64,000 bases of DNA. It comes from Drouetiella sp036703255 (GTDB lineage Bacteria; Cyanobacteriota; Cyanobacteriia; Elainellales; Elainellaceae). Made by a program: the position numbers and the translations under genes. The stretch covers positions 17,441 to 81,440 of the forward strand of contig DATNPL010000030.1 in the NCBI GenBank assembly GCA_036703255.1. The letters are read 5' to 3'. This document shows positions 7,382 through 15,602 of the stretch, piece after piece. Each line of letters starts with the position of its first letter. The first letter of the stretch is position 1. Below the pieces are notes generated by a model. It searched no databases and was not told the DNA's origin. It saw only the letters and a list, made by a program, of their open reading frames with translations.

Positions 7382-8710
7382 CTATGGATTGGGTTCAACC
7401 TGGCCGATCTCTCGGATTTTGCCCTGCATATCTACAGTCCAAATCTCGTAGCTACTGCTGACATCACCGTTTGCATCCAGATCAACCTTGCCGCTTGCCC
7501 CCTGGTAGTTAATATCCTTGCCATCTCGCAAATGCTGCAAGGCTTCACATAAGTCTGCCACTTCTATCCCTGGAGCATTTGCCACTTCTCGCAACTTACC
7601 CCGGATGGCGTCACCTTGATTGGATTTTGCCGCTTCAGCTGCCAGCACAAGCAGCGCGGCAGCATCCCACGTTTGAGGTGCGTAGATACCTGGAGATTCG
7701 GTCTGTGCCTCTTCCCAGATCTTTAGAAAGCTGTCGTTTTCAACATTTTTAGCGCTAGCAGCGATACCGATTGTTCCCTCGGGTAGAAAGGGCTGGGTGG
7801 TCGTTCCCGTAAGGCTATTGACGGGATTGCGAATGCGATCGCTTAACAGGAGCTGTACCCCTTCGAGTAAGCCCAGCTCGTCAGCAGATTGCAGCAGCAG
7901 ACTACCCGTATCAGGATTGAGATCTCCTACAACTGCATCAGGCATTGTACCTGCTGGGTAAAAGGCCGCAAAAGCTTCCTCGTCAAAGCGATCGCCCTGC
8001 GGATTGTAGCGGGTTGGATTGGCCTTGTTGAGGACAGTTCCCCCCGATTTTTCAAAGGCAGCAATGAAGGCTTTCTCAAACCGAATGCCGCTCTCGGTGT
8101 TGAGGACGACGGTAGAAACTGTTTTGAATCCCCTATTTTTGGCTAACTGTGCCAGGACGATCGCTTGGGTCGTGTCGGCAGGAATGGTTCTATTCCAAAA
8201 CCCCTGAAAATCACCTTTCTTCGATCGTTCTGTAAAGACCGAGCTGGTATTGCTGGAAGAAATCAGCGGAATTTTGTAGGGAACCGTCGCTTCTAGTTCA
8301 GCAATGGTTGAGGCTTCACTGCCAAACACGCTAATCACAGCATTGACTTGCGCCTCGGTCGCCAACTCTTTGATCAGACTCGCGTCTGTTTTGGGACTGA
8401 GCGGCGCTTCCTCGACCACCAAGCTCACAGGGGCATCATTAACGCCGCCACAGGAGTTTACTGTACTGGTAAGCAAAGGCAGCACCTCTAAAATAGACTG
8501 GCTCATGGTGCCTAGAGTGCCTGTGGTAGGCACCAAAATGCCTAGCTTTAGACCTGGTGATGGCATCACCGCCAATGGCTCTACGCTCTGTTGAGGTAAG
8601 GGCGATCGCTGGCAGGCAGCCAAGCTACCCACGATTCCCATGAAAACACAGACCCAGGTTGTGGCTTGGAGGAAGCTTTTGCTGTTCTTTAAACCAACAT
8701 GCTTAGTCAA
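7382..8710 (-). CDS. ABC transporter substrate-binding lipoprotein, branched-chain amino acid (LivK) type
   Basis: A 442-residue type-I periplasmic binding protein. It opens with a signal peptide and lipobox (VGSLAAC), placing the mature protein on the outer face of the plasma membrane. The fold marks are KLGILVPTTGTLGTM, the GGVNDAPVSLVVEE segment, VNAVISVFGSEASTIAELEA and PQTWDAAALLVLAAEAA. Ligands in the family are amino acids, urea or small amides; nothing here decides which. No permease or ATPase gene is adjacent, so it may serve a remote transporter or act as a sensor. The only suitable start is a TTG at 8710. Confidence 0.85.
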   Translation of the reverse strand: MTKHVGLKNSKSFLQATTWVCVFMGIVGSLAACQRSPLPQQSVEPLAVMPSPGLKLGILVPTTGTLGTMSQSILEVLPLLTSTVNSCGGVNDAPVSLVVEEAPLSPKTDASLIKELATEAQVNAVISVFGSEASTIAELEATVPYKIPLISSSNTSSVFTERSKKGDFQGFWNRTIPADTTQAIVLAQLAKNRGFKTVSTVVLNTESGIRFEKAFIAAFEKSGGTVLNKANPTRYNPQGDRFDEEAFAAFYPAGTMPDAVVGDLNPDTGSLLLQSADELGLLEGVQLLLSDRIRNPVNSLTGTTTQPFLPEGTIGIAASAKNVENDSFLKIWEEAQTESPGIYAPQTWDAAALLVLAAEAAKSNQGDAIRGKLREVANAPGIEVADLCEALQHLRDGKDINYQGASGKVDLDANGDVSSSYEIWTVDMQGKIREIGQVEPNP

Positions 8711-8829
8711 GTGTGAACCGTCTCCATGCTATTTGAGGCTGGATTGTAGACGGCAGATGTCCTGAAAAGTTCGCATATCTCTAAAAGAGTCTAGAAAATC
8801 AACGGGTTTCACCATCGCCCTTAGCCAGC

Positions 8830-9801
8830 CTATAGCTTCATCTGCTGCAAGTGGCTGCGGGGATCGTAGCTCCGGTTTGCCCGAATTTTCTCGTAGCATT
8901 CTCGCTCTAGCGGCGTGGGGTTGGCCGGAGACACGATCGCCACTCGCACGAGCTGATCACCCCTCCCCCCTTTGGAATTAAGCCAGCCTTTGCCGCGTAG
9001 CCGTAAGGTTTGTCCGGCGCGAATTCCGGCTGGAATATTCATCGTCACGGTGCCATCTGGGGTAGGCACTTCGACAGAGGCACCCAAAACCGCTTCATCA
9101 GGCGCGATCGGCAGTTCGCAAAGCAAGTTATCGCCATCGGACTGGAAGAACGAATGTGGCTGAACTTCTACCACGAGGTATAAATCACCGCGCTGCTGCC
9201 CATAGGCGTTGGGCTGTCCTTTGCCTTTAATCCGAACCCGGCTACCTGGCTTTGCACCCGCCGGAATTTTGACGGTGATTGTTTCACTGCCCAGGCTCAG
9301 ACGCTTTTGCACCCCATGAAAAGCTTCAGACAACGTGAGAGACAGGACTGATTCTAAATCCTGGCCTGCCGATCCCGGATCGCCAAAGCCGCTGCCGTAA
9401 GCGCCTCCAGGGCTGGGACGATAGCTATAGCCGCGTGTCCCCCCTGGGGCAGTGGTATTGAAGCGACCCAACAGCTCATTGATGAATTCATCAAAGTTGC
9501 CATACTGGCTAAAGTCAAAGCCGCCAAAGTCGGCTCCTCCTGGCGTGCCAGACGGATAGCTGCCTGCCTGCTTCCAGTACTGACCAAACTGGTCGTATTT
9601 TTTACGTTTGTCTGCGTCTGACAACACTTCGTAAGCTTCGGTGACTTCTTTAAACTTCGCTTCTGCCAGCTTGTCATTCGGATTGACGTCAGGGTGATAT
9701 TTGCGCGCCAGCTTGCGGTACGCCTGCTTAATATCATCTGCACTCGCCGCTTTGCTCACGCCCAAGGTGGCATAGTAGTCTCTGAAATCGGTCGCAGCCA
9801 T
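8830..9801 (-). CDS. DnaJ/CbpA-type J-domain co-chaperone without zinc finger
   Basis: A 323-residue Hsp40. The J domain (about 5-70) has DYYATLGVSKAASADDIKQA and the HPD motif in YHPDVN, needed to stimulate DnaK ATPase. A Gly/Phe-rich linker (about 80-150) follows, then the two-part C-terminal substrate-binding domain with VKIPAGAKPGSRVRIKGKGQ and a second repeat NIPAGIRAGQTLRLRGKGW. The CxxCxGxG zinc repeats of class A DnaJ are absent, so it is class B. The ATG at 9801 is preferred over an adjoining TTG. Cyanobacteria have several such genes. Confidence 0.93.
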   Translation of the reverse strand: MAATDFRDYYATLGVSKAASADDIKQAYRKLARKYHPDVNPNDKLAEAKFKEVTEAYEVLSDADKRKKYDQFGQYWKQAGSYPSGTPGGADFGGFDFSQYGNFDEFINELLGRFNTTAPGGTRGYSYRPSPGGAYGSGFGDPGSAGQDLESVLSLTLSEAFHGVQKRLSLGSETITVKIPAGAKPGSRVRIKGKGQPNAYGQQRGDLYLVVEVQPHSFFQSDGDNLLCELPIAPDEAVLGASVEVPTPDGTVTMNIPAGIRAGQTLRLRGKGWLNSKGGRGDQLVRVAIVSPANPTPLERECYEKIRANRSYDPRSHLQQMKL

Positions 9802-9961
9802 CAACCTAAATTCCTATAACAGTTTGCATAGTCTTTATATCCTTTATCCCTACGCTACCAAGAGTTTCCTAAAGGTGAGGTTCGGTTGAAGGTAAAGACA
9901 TAGAGAAATTCCCGTACTGGGTTCTCTCTCCAGAGCCATTTGCCCTGTTTCGACCCTGATT

Positions 9962-10525
9962 CTAGCCTTTCTCTCTGTCGCTGTGATGAGATTGCCTAGA
10001 GATGCCACAACGCTGTAAGGAGTCTAGTCCGTCACTGAGGCTGGGAGGAGCGCCTCTTAACTGGCGATCCATCCGCAAAATGACCGCCTCAGGCACTTGG
10101 CGACTGCGCTGACGATTGCGCTCTAAGCAGATAGACAATGGTGTATCGAGCCAGATGCCCGTAATTTGACGAAACCCGATCGCCCGAATCTGAGCGATCG
10201 CCTCTCGACGGTTTTTACGACGGACGTTAGTGGCATCATAGATAGCGGTAGGCTGGTCGCCAACAGGGCGTCGCTGTACTGCCCGCTGAAACTGAAGCTG
10301 AAGTTCTTGCTGGATCAACCGCCACGAACCCTGAATTGCCTCATCGCCAAACAGATGGGTGCGGATGGCATCTGTGGAGATGAGCGATCGCTCAGGATGG
10401 GCTTGCAGAAGTTTTTGTGCCAAAAAAGACTTGCCGCTTCCTGGCAAGCCAATTAAAAAGATCAAGTGGGGAGCGGCGGCTCTTTTTAAGCCAGCCGCTG
10501 AAACAGCCAAGGATGCTGATGGCAA
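9962..10525 (-). CDS. P-loop kinase, AAA_33 / polynucleotide-kinase-like
   Basis: A 187-residue soluble protein with Walker A GLPGSGKSF near residue 27, ISTDAIRTHLFGD, a YDATNVRRKNRREAI segment and a basic lid (CLERNRQRSRQVPEAVI). This layout matches the small kinases related to the kinase half of T4 polynucleotide kinase, which phosphorylate RNA/DNA ends or small molecules; the substrate is unknown. The start appears to be TTG at 10525, only 28 bp downstream of the glgC stop on the same strand, so the two are probably co-transcribed. Confidence 0.8.
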   Translation of the reverse strand: MPSASLAVSAAGLKRAAAPHLIFLIGLPGSGKSFLAQKLLQAHPERSLISTDAIRTHLFGDEAIQGSWRLIQQELQLQFQRAVQRRPVGDQPTAIYDATNVRRKNRREAIAQIRAIGFRQITGIWLDTPLSICLERNRQRSRQVPEAVILRMDRQLRGAPPSLSDGLDSLQRCGISRQSHHSDREKG

Positions 10526-10553
10526 ACTGATTGGCGAACTGATGGCAATGCTC

Positions 10554-11843
10554 CTAAATCACCATGCCATCTGGGATGGTGGCATTTTTCAACGTCACCA
10601 CAATACCGCTGCGGATGTGGAACCCTAGCTCTTCTCGCTGTGCCTCTTCCACCCGGTCTTTGTTGATGATTTGCACATCGCGACCGATCCGCCCATTTTT
10701 GTCGATGATGGCACGACGGATAGTGGTGTTGGCTCCAATACCAAGTGGAACCGCACCGCGATCGAGATCGGCCTGCCGTTCATCTAAAGGCTGATAGAAA
10801 TCGGCACCCATAATCAGCGCGTCTTGAATGGTGCAACCTGCCTCAATCCGGCTGCGGATGCCCAATACAGAATGATGAATTTGGCAATTCTTGAGAATGC
10901 AGCCATCGCCAATCATCGCATCTGTAACGGTGCAGTTTTGCATCTTTGTGGGCGGCAGAGAGCGACCTCTCGTGTAGATCGGCGCATTGTCTTCATAGAA
11001 GCTAAAAGCAGGCTGAGGCTGCTGAGTTAGCGCCAGATTTGCATCATAAAAAGCTTCGATCGTCCCAATGTCTTCCCAGTATCCGTTGTAAAGAAACGCC
11101 TGAATATTGTGGCTTGCTGCCGCAGGTGGAATAATTTCTTTGGCAAAATCCGTCTGTTCAGGATATTTCTTTAGCAGCTCTGTTAGCACCTCTGCCTTAA
11201 AGACATAGATGCCCATAGAGGCAATGTAGGGATTGAGCAGAGCCTGTTCAGGCGTTAGCCCCAGACGGGTCGTATCAACACGCATCTGTCTCAAAGCGTC
11301 ACCCTTGGGCTTTTCGCTGAAATCTACGATGCGCTCTGTGTCGTCCATTTTCATCACGCCGAAGTCTGATGCGCGCTTGTCATCCATCGGCAGCACAGAA
11401 ATCGTGATGTCTGCATTGGTTTCGCGGTGGCGGGCAACAAACTTGCCGTAATCCATGCGATAGAGATGATCGCCGGACAGAATTAAGTACTCCGTCGCCT
11501 TCCATTCTTGAAACAGCCACATATATTGACGGACAGCATCGGCCGTGCCCTGAAACCAGTTAGGGTTTTCTGGGGTTTGCTGCGCGGCTAAGACTTCTAC
11601 AAATCCTTCGTTGAAGGCTGAAAAGTTGTAAGTCCGAGTCAAGTGACGATTGAGTGAGGCAGAATTAAACTGAGTCAACACATAGATTTTGTAAATCTCT
11701 GAGTTGATGCAGTTACTCACTGGAATGTCAATTAATCGATACTTTCCTGCTAAAGGCACAGCAGGTTTTGCGCGCAGTTTGGTCAACGGGTACAGCCGGG
11801 TGCCCGCACCGCCTCCCAGAATAATGGCTAAGACTCTTTTCAC
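10554..11843 (-). CDS. glgC: Glucose-1-phosphate adenylyltransferase (ADP-glucose pyrophosphorylase)
   Basis: This enzyme makes ADP-glucose from glucose-1-phosphate and ATP, the committed step of glycogen synthesis. At 429 residues it has the cyanobacterial length. It shows the nucleotidyltransferase signature GGGAGTRLYPLTKLRAKPAV, LSGDHLYRMDYGKF (metal/substrate loop), IYVFKAEVL, and a C-terminal left-handed beta-helix ending IRSGIVVTLKNATIPDGMVI, which carries the Lys-containing 3-phosphoglycerate activation region. The ATG at 11843 is clear. A P-loop kinase gene follows in the same direction after 28 bp. Confidence 0.97.
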   Translation of the reverse strand: MKRVLAIILGGGAGTRLYPLTKLRAKPAVPLAGKYRLIDIPVSNCINSEIYKIYVLTQFNSASLNRHLTRTYNFSAFNEGFVEVLAAQQTPENPNWFQGTADAVRQYMWLFQEWKATEYLILSGDHLYRMDYGKFVARHRETNADITISVLPMDDKRASDFGVMKMDDTERIVDFSEKPKGDALRQMRVDTTRLGLTPEQALLNPYIASMGIYVFKAEVLTELLKKYPEQTDFAKEIIPPAAASHNIQAFLYNGYWEDIGTIEAFYDANLALTQQPQPAFSFYEDNAPIYTRGRSLPPTKMQNCTVTDAMIGDGCILKNCQIHHSVLGIRSRIEAGCTIQDALIMGADFYQPLDERQADLDRGAVPLGIGANTTIRRAIIDKNGRIGRDVQIINKDRVEEAQREELGFHIRSGIVVTLKNATIPDGMVI

Positions 11844-12098
11844 AATGACCTCTTAACTGCTTCTTAACAACCAATCAACTCCCATACCCAGTGTCTGATT
11901 GTCGGTCGAAGTTGGCAATAGCCAGAAGGAAGAAGATTTGCAACAGAGTGATAAGAGTGTGGGCTAGGGATCAGGGGTTAGAGCCTAGTGATCGGGTCAT
12001 TTTGGAGTATTGCCCGGTAATGCTAGACAAGTAATGCTAGACCAAGAGTTCGCGCACAAGCCCTTGCTATTGCTCTAATGACATTACTCTGAGAGACG

Positions 12099-12338
12099 AT
12101 GCGAAAAAGAGCCAGACATAGAAAACCTATGACAGAAGATTCCTCTCAAAGTCCTTCTCAATTGAGTTCTGAAGAATGGTATGAATGGCAGCGGCGGATT
12201 GAGGAAGCGAATCGCTGCAATATCTGGTGCCATTGCCGAGACTGCGATCGCGAATGGATTGCTTCTGCAAATGTCTCTTGCCCATGCGGCAGCCGCAATG
12301 TGGAGCATATTCCTTGCTGGCAGTTTCCAGATGATTAG
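12099..12338 (+). CDS. Small zinc-ribbon-like hypothetical protein
   Basis: 79 residues from the first ATG, or 69 from an in-frame ATG at 12129. The C-terminal half carries closely spaced Cys/His pairs, CHCRDC and SCPCGSRNVEHIPC, a pattern that could bind one zinc ion like a rubredoxin-type ribbon. The N-terminal half is Ser/Glu-rich with EEWYEWQRRIEEANRC. No family is recognised and function is unknown. It is divergent from glgC, with about 255 bp between. Confidence 0.65.
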   Translation: MRKRARHRKPMTEDSSQSPSQLSSEEWYEWQRRIEEANRCNIWCHCRDCDREWIASANVSCPCGSRNVEHIPCWQFPDD

Positions 12339-12437
12339 GCTTCCAGATAATTAAGTCGCCGTCCGTTGGGTAAGTTTTAGACCCCTCTTGAGGAAACCGA
12401 TCGCCTCCTCTTGTAGTCGCTACTATTGGAGTAGGGT

Positions 12438-12980
12438 GTGCTTCTCAAGTCCCTAAAACGACAAATGAAACCTCAAAGCGTGGCGATCGCGATCGCCCTG
12501 GTTGCTGGAATTACCGCAGGTGGACTGTACGGGATTAAAGTCGCGACTCAGAAAAGTCGCATTCAAGCCCTGTTAGAAACGGGTCAATGTTTGGGCTGTG
12601 ACTTAAAGGGCGCAGATCTGGCAAGGCTAGATCTACAAAGAGCAAACTTATCTGAGGCCAACCTCGAAGGCGCAGATTTGCAGGGAGCCAGTTTAGGAAA
12701 CGCCAACCTTCAGCGTGCCAACTTACGCAATGCCAACCTCGAAGGCGCAGATCTAGGCTGCAAGGGCTTCAGCTTTAGCGTTCGGGCAGATGGTACCTCA
12801 AATTTTGGGTTTCAGGTCGATCGCGCCCCCGTTTCTCCTTCACCCCATGCACCCGTAGGTATGAATCTGAATACCTCAGACAATGGAGCTACCGTGAACC
12901 TTAATTTTGGCGGCTGCCCCGACCTCACGGGTGCAACTTTGCAGGGCGCTAAAATGCCAGATGGCTCTATTCATCCTTGA
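12438..12980 (+). CDS. Pentapeptide repeat protein with N-terminal membrane anchor
   Basis: 180 residues from a GTG; an ATG at 12465 is an alternative start. An uncleaved signal/anchor (about 15-33, VAIAIALVAGITAGGLYGI) leads to about twelve A(D/N)LxX repeats (DLKGADLARLDLQRANLSEA and onward) that would form a right-handed quadrilateral beta-helix. The helix is interrupted by a Gly/Ser/Pro-rich segment (about 112-155) and closes with LTGATLQGAKMPDGS. A CLGC motif starts the helix and a single Cys recurs later. Such proteins are abundant in cyanobacteria and mostly of unknown role. A strong terminator follows. Confidence 0.85.
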   Translation: MLLKSLKRQMKPQSVAIAIALVAGITAGGLYGIKVATQKSRIQALLETGQCLGCDLKGADLARLDLQRANLSEANLEGADLQGASLGNANLQRANLRNANLEGADLGCKGFSFSVRADGTSNFGFQVDRAPVSPSPHAPVGMNLNTSDNGATVNLNFGGCPDLTGATLQGAKMPDGSIHP

Positions 12981-13009
12981 ATCGCAGATAGGCTACTTTA
13001 ACTCAAAAC

Positions 13010-13043
13010 TTTTTTGCGGCGCGCTTTACGCGCCGCAAAAAAA
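13010..13043. terminator. Intrinsic terminator, both directions possible
   Basis: GCGGCGCG (13016-13023) and CGCGCCGC (13029-13036) enclose a 5-nt loop, with a T6 run on the left and an A7 run on the right. This is a classic A-tract/stem/T-tract. It ends the pentapeptide gene and may also work on the minus strand. Confidence 0.8.
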
Positions 13044-13090
13044 TCCCTGGTTCTCACCTCGCTGTCTACAGCATTTGGTTCTTTAAAATA

Positions 13091-13132
13091 AACGAGAGGG
13101 CACTGAAGTCTAGACTTCAGCACCCTCTCGTT
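13091..13132. terminator. Long hairpin, probable terminator for the FAS1 gene
   Basis: AACGAGAGGG and CCCTCTCGTT flank a perfect CTGAAGTCT/AGACTTCAG stem, with one CA/CA mismatch between the two parts. TTTTAT follows on the plus strand. It lies 130 bp past the stop of the fasciclin gene and shortly after the previous terminator. Confidence 0.65.
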
Positions 13133-13261
13133 TTATAACTCTAGCTTTATAACCCTATCCTGAAAACGCTGAATTCATAGCGTTATCCCTACAGTTGCGA
13201 ACCTACAGAGTTCTGGACTGGCAGCGTTTTCAGGTGAGAGAGCAAACCAACAGAGGACAAA

Positions 13262-14266
13262 CTATTGCAGTTGCAGATCGGGGGGTAACAGCACCTTGTC
13301 GATCGCATGGATTACGCCATTGCGGGTCACGATATCGGCCTGAGTCACCGTTGCACCAGAAACGGTAACGGTACCAGAGCTGTTAGCGATCGACACATTT
13401 GAACCCTCGGCCGTGTTGACGTCACCAGGCTGGATAGCATTGGAGGTCAAGTTACCTTGCACCACATGGTAGGTCAAGATCTGGCGTAGAGCCTGACGGT
13501 TCTCAGGCAGCAATAGCTGTCTCAAAGCTTCAGGGGGCAGTTCTGCAAAAGCTTCATTGGTAGGCGCAAAGACCGTAATGGGTTCATTGCCTTCAAAAGC
13601 GCCTTCTAGACCTGCGGCCTTGATAGCAGCATCTAACGTGCTGAAGTCAGCATTGCCACTCACGACTTGCCCTAAGCTCTGGCTACGGGTATCAACGGAT
13701 TGCGTTGTGCCAGACTCAGGTACACGAACAGCTCCATCTCGCTCGGTTTCGCTGCTGTTTACCGGAGTATTGTTCACCGGAGCATCACTGCTCATGCCAC
13801 CCGCCATGTAGTCCGAAGAAGTCTCGGCTGTGTTGGCAGAGCTAGACATAGATTCCATAGGACGGCTAGTTATGCCGAAGCCTGTACCACTATAGTCACT
13901 CAGGTTTACGCCTGGAGCTACAATTGCACCGCCTCGCTCGGTGACATAGTAGTTCGCAGACGAGACTGGGTTAGTTTTATACAGACTGCGCTGAGCTTCT
14001 ACATCATAGCTAGAAGTTCCGTAGTCAGGAGTCATAGAACCCTGTGGGTCAACGCTGTCACCCTCAGATGCAGGAGCAACCCCAGGGGTAGCTTCTACAG
14101 GAGTGCCTTCTACGTTGTTACCTTCTACATCGCTAACGGGTGCGCCTGTCGAGTCGGTTGGTTCGGCTGCGCTGCTTGAGCTGGGTGCGGTGGCGATCGC
14201 CCCAACTAGTCCCAGGCTCATTAGCCCTAGCAGAACTTTAGTTGAAAATTTGCTTCTCTGAAGCAT
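13262..14266 (-). CDS. Secreted protein with C-terminal fasciclin (FAS1) domain
   Basis: A 334-residue protein. Its signal peptide (about 1-33, KVLLGLMSLGLVGAIATAP) is followed by a long Ser/Thr/Asn/Gly-rich, probably disordered stretch to about residue 195. One FAS1 domain follows: SLGQVVSGNADFSTLDAAIK, ITVFAPTNEAFAELP, ILTYHVVQGNLTS and NGVIHAIDKVLLPP, which are the H1/H2 boxes of the family. FAS1 domains mediate cell-surface or matrix adhesion. The ATG has GGAGG 8 nt upstream. Its N-terminus is clearly related to that of the next gene upstream (NKMLVGLMSLGFAGTIAAAP), so the pair probably shares an export route or origin. Confidence 0.92.
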   Translation of the reverse strand: MLQRSKFSTKVLLGLMSLGLVGAIATAPSSSSAAEPTDSTGAPVSDVEGNNVEGTPVEATPGVAPASEGDSVDPQGSMTPDYGTSSYDVEAQRSLYKTNPVSSANYYVTERGGAIVAPGVNLSDYSGTGFGITSRPMESMSSSANTAETSSDYMAGGMSSDAPVNNTPVNSSETERDGAVRVPESGTTQSVDTRSQSLGQVVSGNADFSTLDAAIKAAGLEGAFEGNEPITVFAPTNEAFAELPPEALRQLLLPENRQALRQILTYHVVQGNLTSNAIQPGDVNTAEGSNVSIANSSGTVTVSGATVTQADIVTRNGVIHAIDKVLLPPDLQLQ

Positions 14267-14561
14267 ATGGAACCTCCTAAACTGTTAAACCAAATTTGTT
14301 AAGCAGGCTTCATCAACTTTTGTGAATTACCCGACTGTTACCAGCTTAGGAAAGACACAAGAGCTTGGCGTCAACCAGTTGGAAGAGATTGGTCATCTGA
14401 AAAATCTGTCTCAGGGATAGTTAGAGATGCATAAATCTTGGCAAAAAACAGAGTTGCACGATACAAATGCGATCGCTTAGCCCTATCCCTGAATCAACAC
14501 TGATTCCAATCATCATTCCAGCTGTGAGCCAGGTTGTTGTCGCCAGCAAACAACGGGTTAA

Positions 14562-15359
14562 TTACCGAACAGTACAAGACATGTTCGTTCCAGAAGACGA
14601 ACCCAGAGAAGATCCTGTTCCCGCATCGCTAGGAATTGAACTTGCGGGAGGGAGGCTGCCTGGAGTAGGTTGACTCATCGCTCCACCCATAGACCCAGAC
14701 GTTGAGCCTACCCTATCTGACGAGGTGCCCATCGAAGAGGAAGTTCCTGGAGTACAGCTATTGCTGCCATCCGTACTGCCAGATCCATTGGGGTCATTCT
14801 CGATCGCATCGGCTGGGGTGCGTGGCGCACTCTCCCGCTCGGTACCGCTAGGCTGAGGCTGCGTCACAGGCAGGTCGCTAGGGGTGCCCGTGCTGGGGGC
14901 TTCTGAAGCGCTTGGTAGTTGAGAAGAAGGGGACATAGGAGTATTTTCGTTCTCGATCGCATCGGCTGGGGTGCGCGGTGCGCTCTCCCGTTCGGTACCG
15001 CCAGGCTGAGGCTCTGTTACAGGCAGGTCGTTAGGGGTGCCTGAAGTGGGGATCTGGGAAGAGTTAGGAGCCTGAGAGCCGGGAGTCATCGGCTTACTCT
15101 CATTCTCGATCGCATCGGCTGGGGTGCGTGGCGCACTCTCCCGTTCGGTACCGCCAGACTGAGGCTCCGTTACAGGCAGATCGCTAGGTGTTTGAGAACT
15201 AGGTGTTTGAGAACTGGGCAATTGTGAAGCAGGACTACCTGTCGAACTTGAGGAAGGAGAGGCATGACCGACTAGGGGGGCGGCTGCGATCGTGCCAGCA
15301 AATCCTAGACTCATTAACCCGACGAGCATTTTATTTGAGAATTTATTTCTGTGAAACAT
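14562..15359 (-). CDS. Secreted low-complexity protein with three 51-residue repeats
   Basis: 265 residues from the ATG at 15359, which has GGAGGT 8 nt upstream; an upstream start at 15440 looks spurious. The signal peptide closely resembles that of the FAS1 protein. The body repeats DLPVTEPQ-GGTERESAPRTPADAIENE three times at a 51-residue (153-bp) period, linked by Ser/Pro/Thr spacers. The tail is Gly/Ser-rich with two Cys (SNSCTPG and MSCTVR near the end). No catalytic domain is seen. It is likely a disordered surface or matrix protein. The 300 bp between it and the FAS1 gene hold no supportable ORF. Confidence 0.8.
   Translation of the reverse strand: MFHRNKFSNKMLVGLMSLGFAGTIAAAPLVGHASPSSSSTGSPASQLPSSQTPSSQTPSDLPVTEPQSGGTERESAPRTPADAIENESKPMTPGSQAPNSSQIPTSGTPNDLPVTEPQPGGTERESAPRTPADAIENENTPMSPSSQLPSASEAPSTGTPSDLPVTQPQPSGTERESAPRTPADAIENDPNGSGSTDGSNSCTPGTSSSMGTSSDRVGSTSGSMGGAMSQPTPGSLPPASSIPSDAGTGSSLGSSSGTNMSCTVR
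14801..15190 (-). repeat. 153-bp tandem coding repeats
   Basis: Three near-identical copies of a segment containing CGATCGCATCGGCTGGGGTG recur every 153 bp (about 14801, 14954 and 15107) inside the secreted repeat protein gene. Identity is highest over the part encoding GTERESAPRTPADAIEN. The arrangement suggests recent duplication or gene conversion. Confidence 0.85.
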
Positions 15360-15602
15360 GGAAACCTCCGAGTGTGCGCCGCAATCTTTACAAAAGATCA
15401 CTTTCAACAGCGTAGGATTGGGCAGTGACTCTGCCTTCAATCAAGGGAGGGAGATTGCCAGCTTGCTAAATCCCTCGGAGGTGAGGAGAAGCATCTGCCA
15501 GAAATCCTGATCTCAGTCGTCAAGCCCAACCTCCCTGCTTCCCCCGCGATCCCCAAGCGTCCTATAGTGGAGGGGCTGTTGAATACTATTTATTAGCCCA
15601 CC

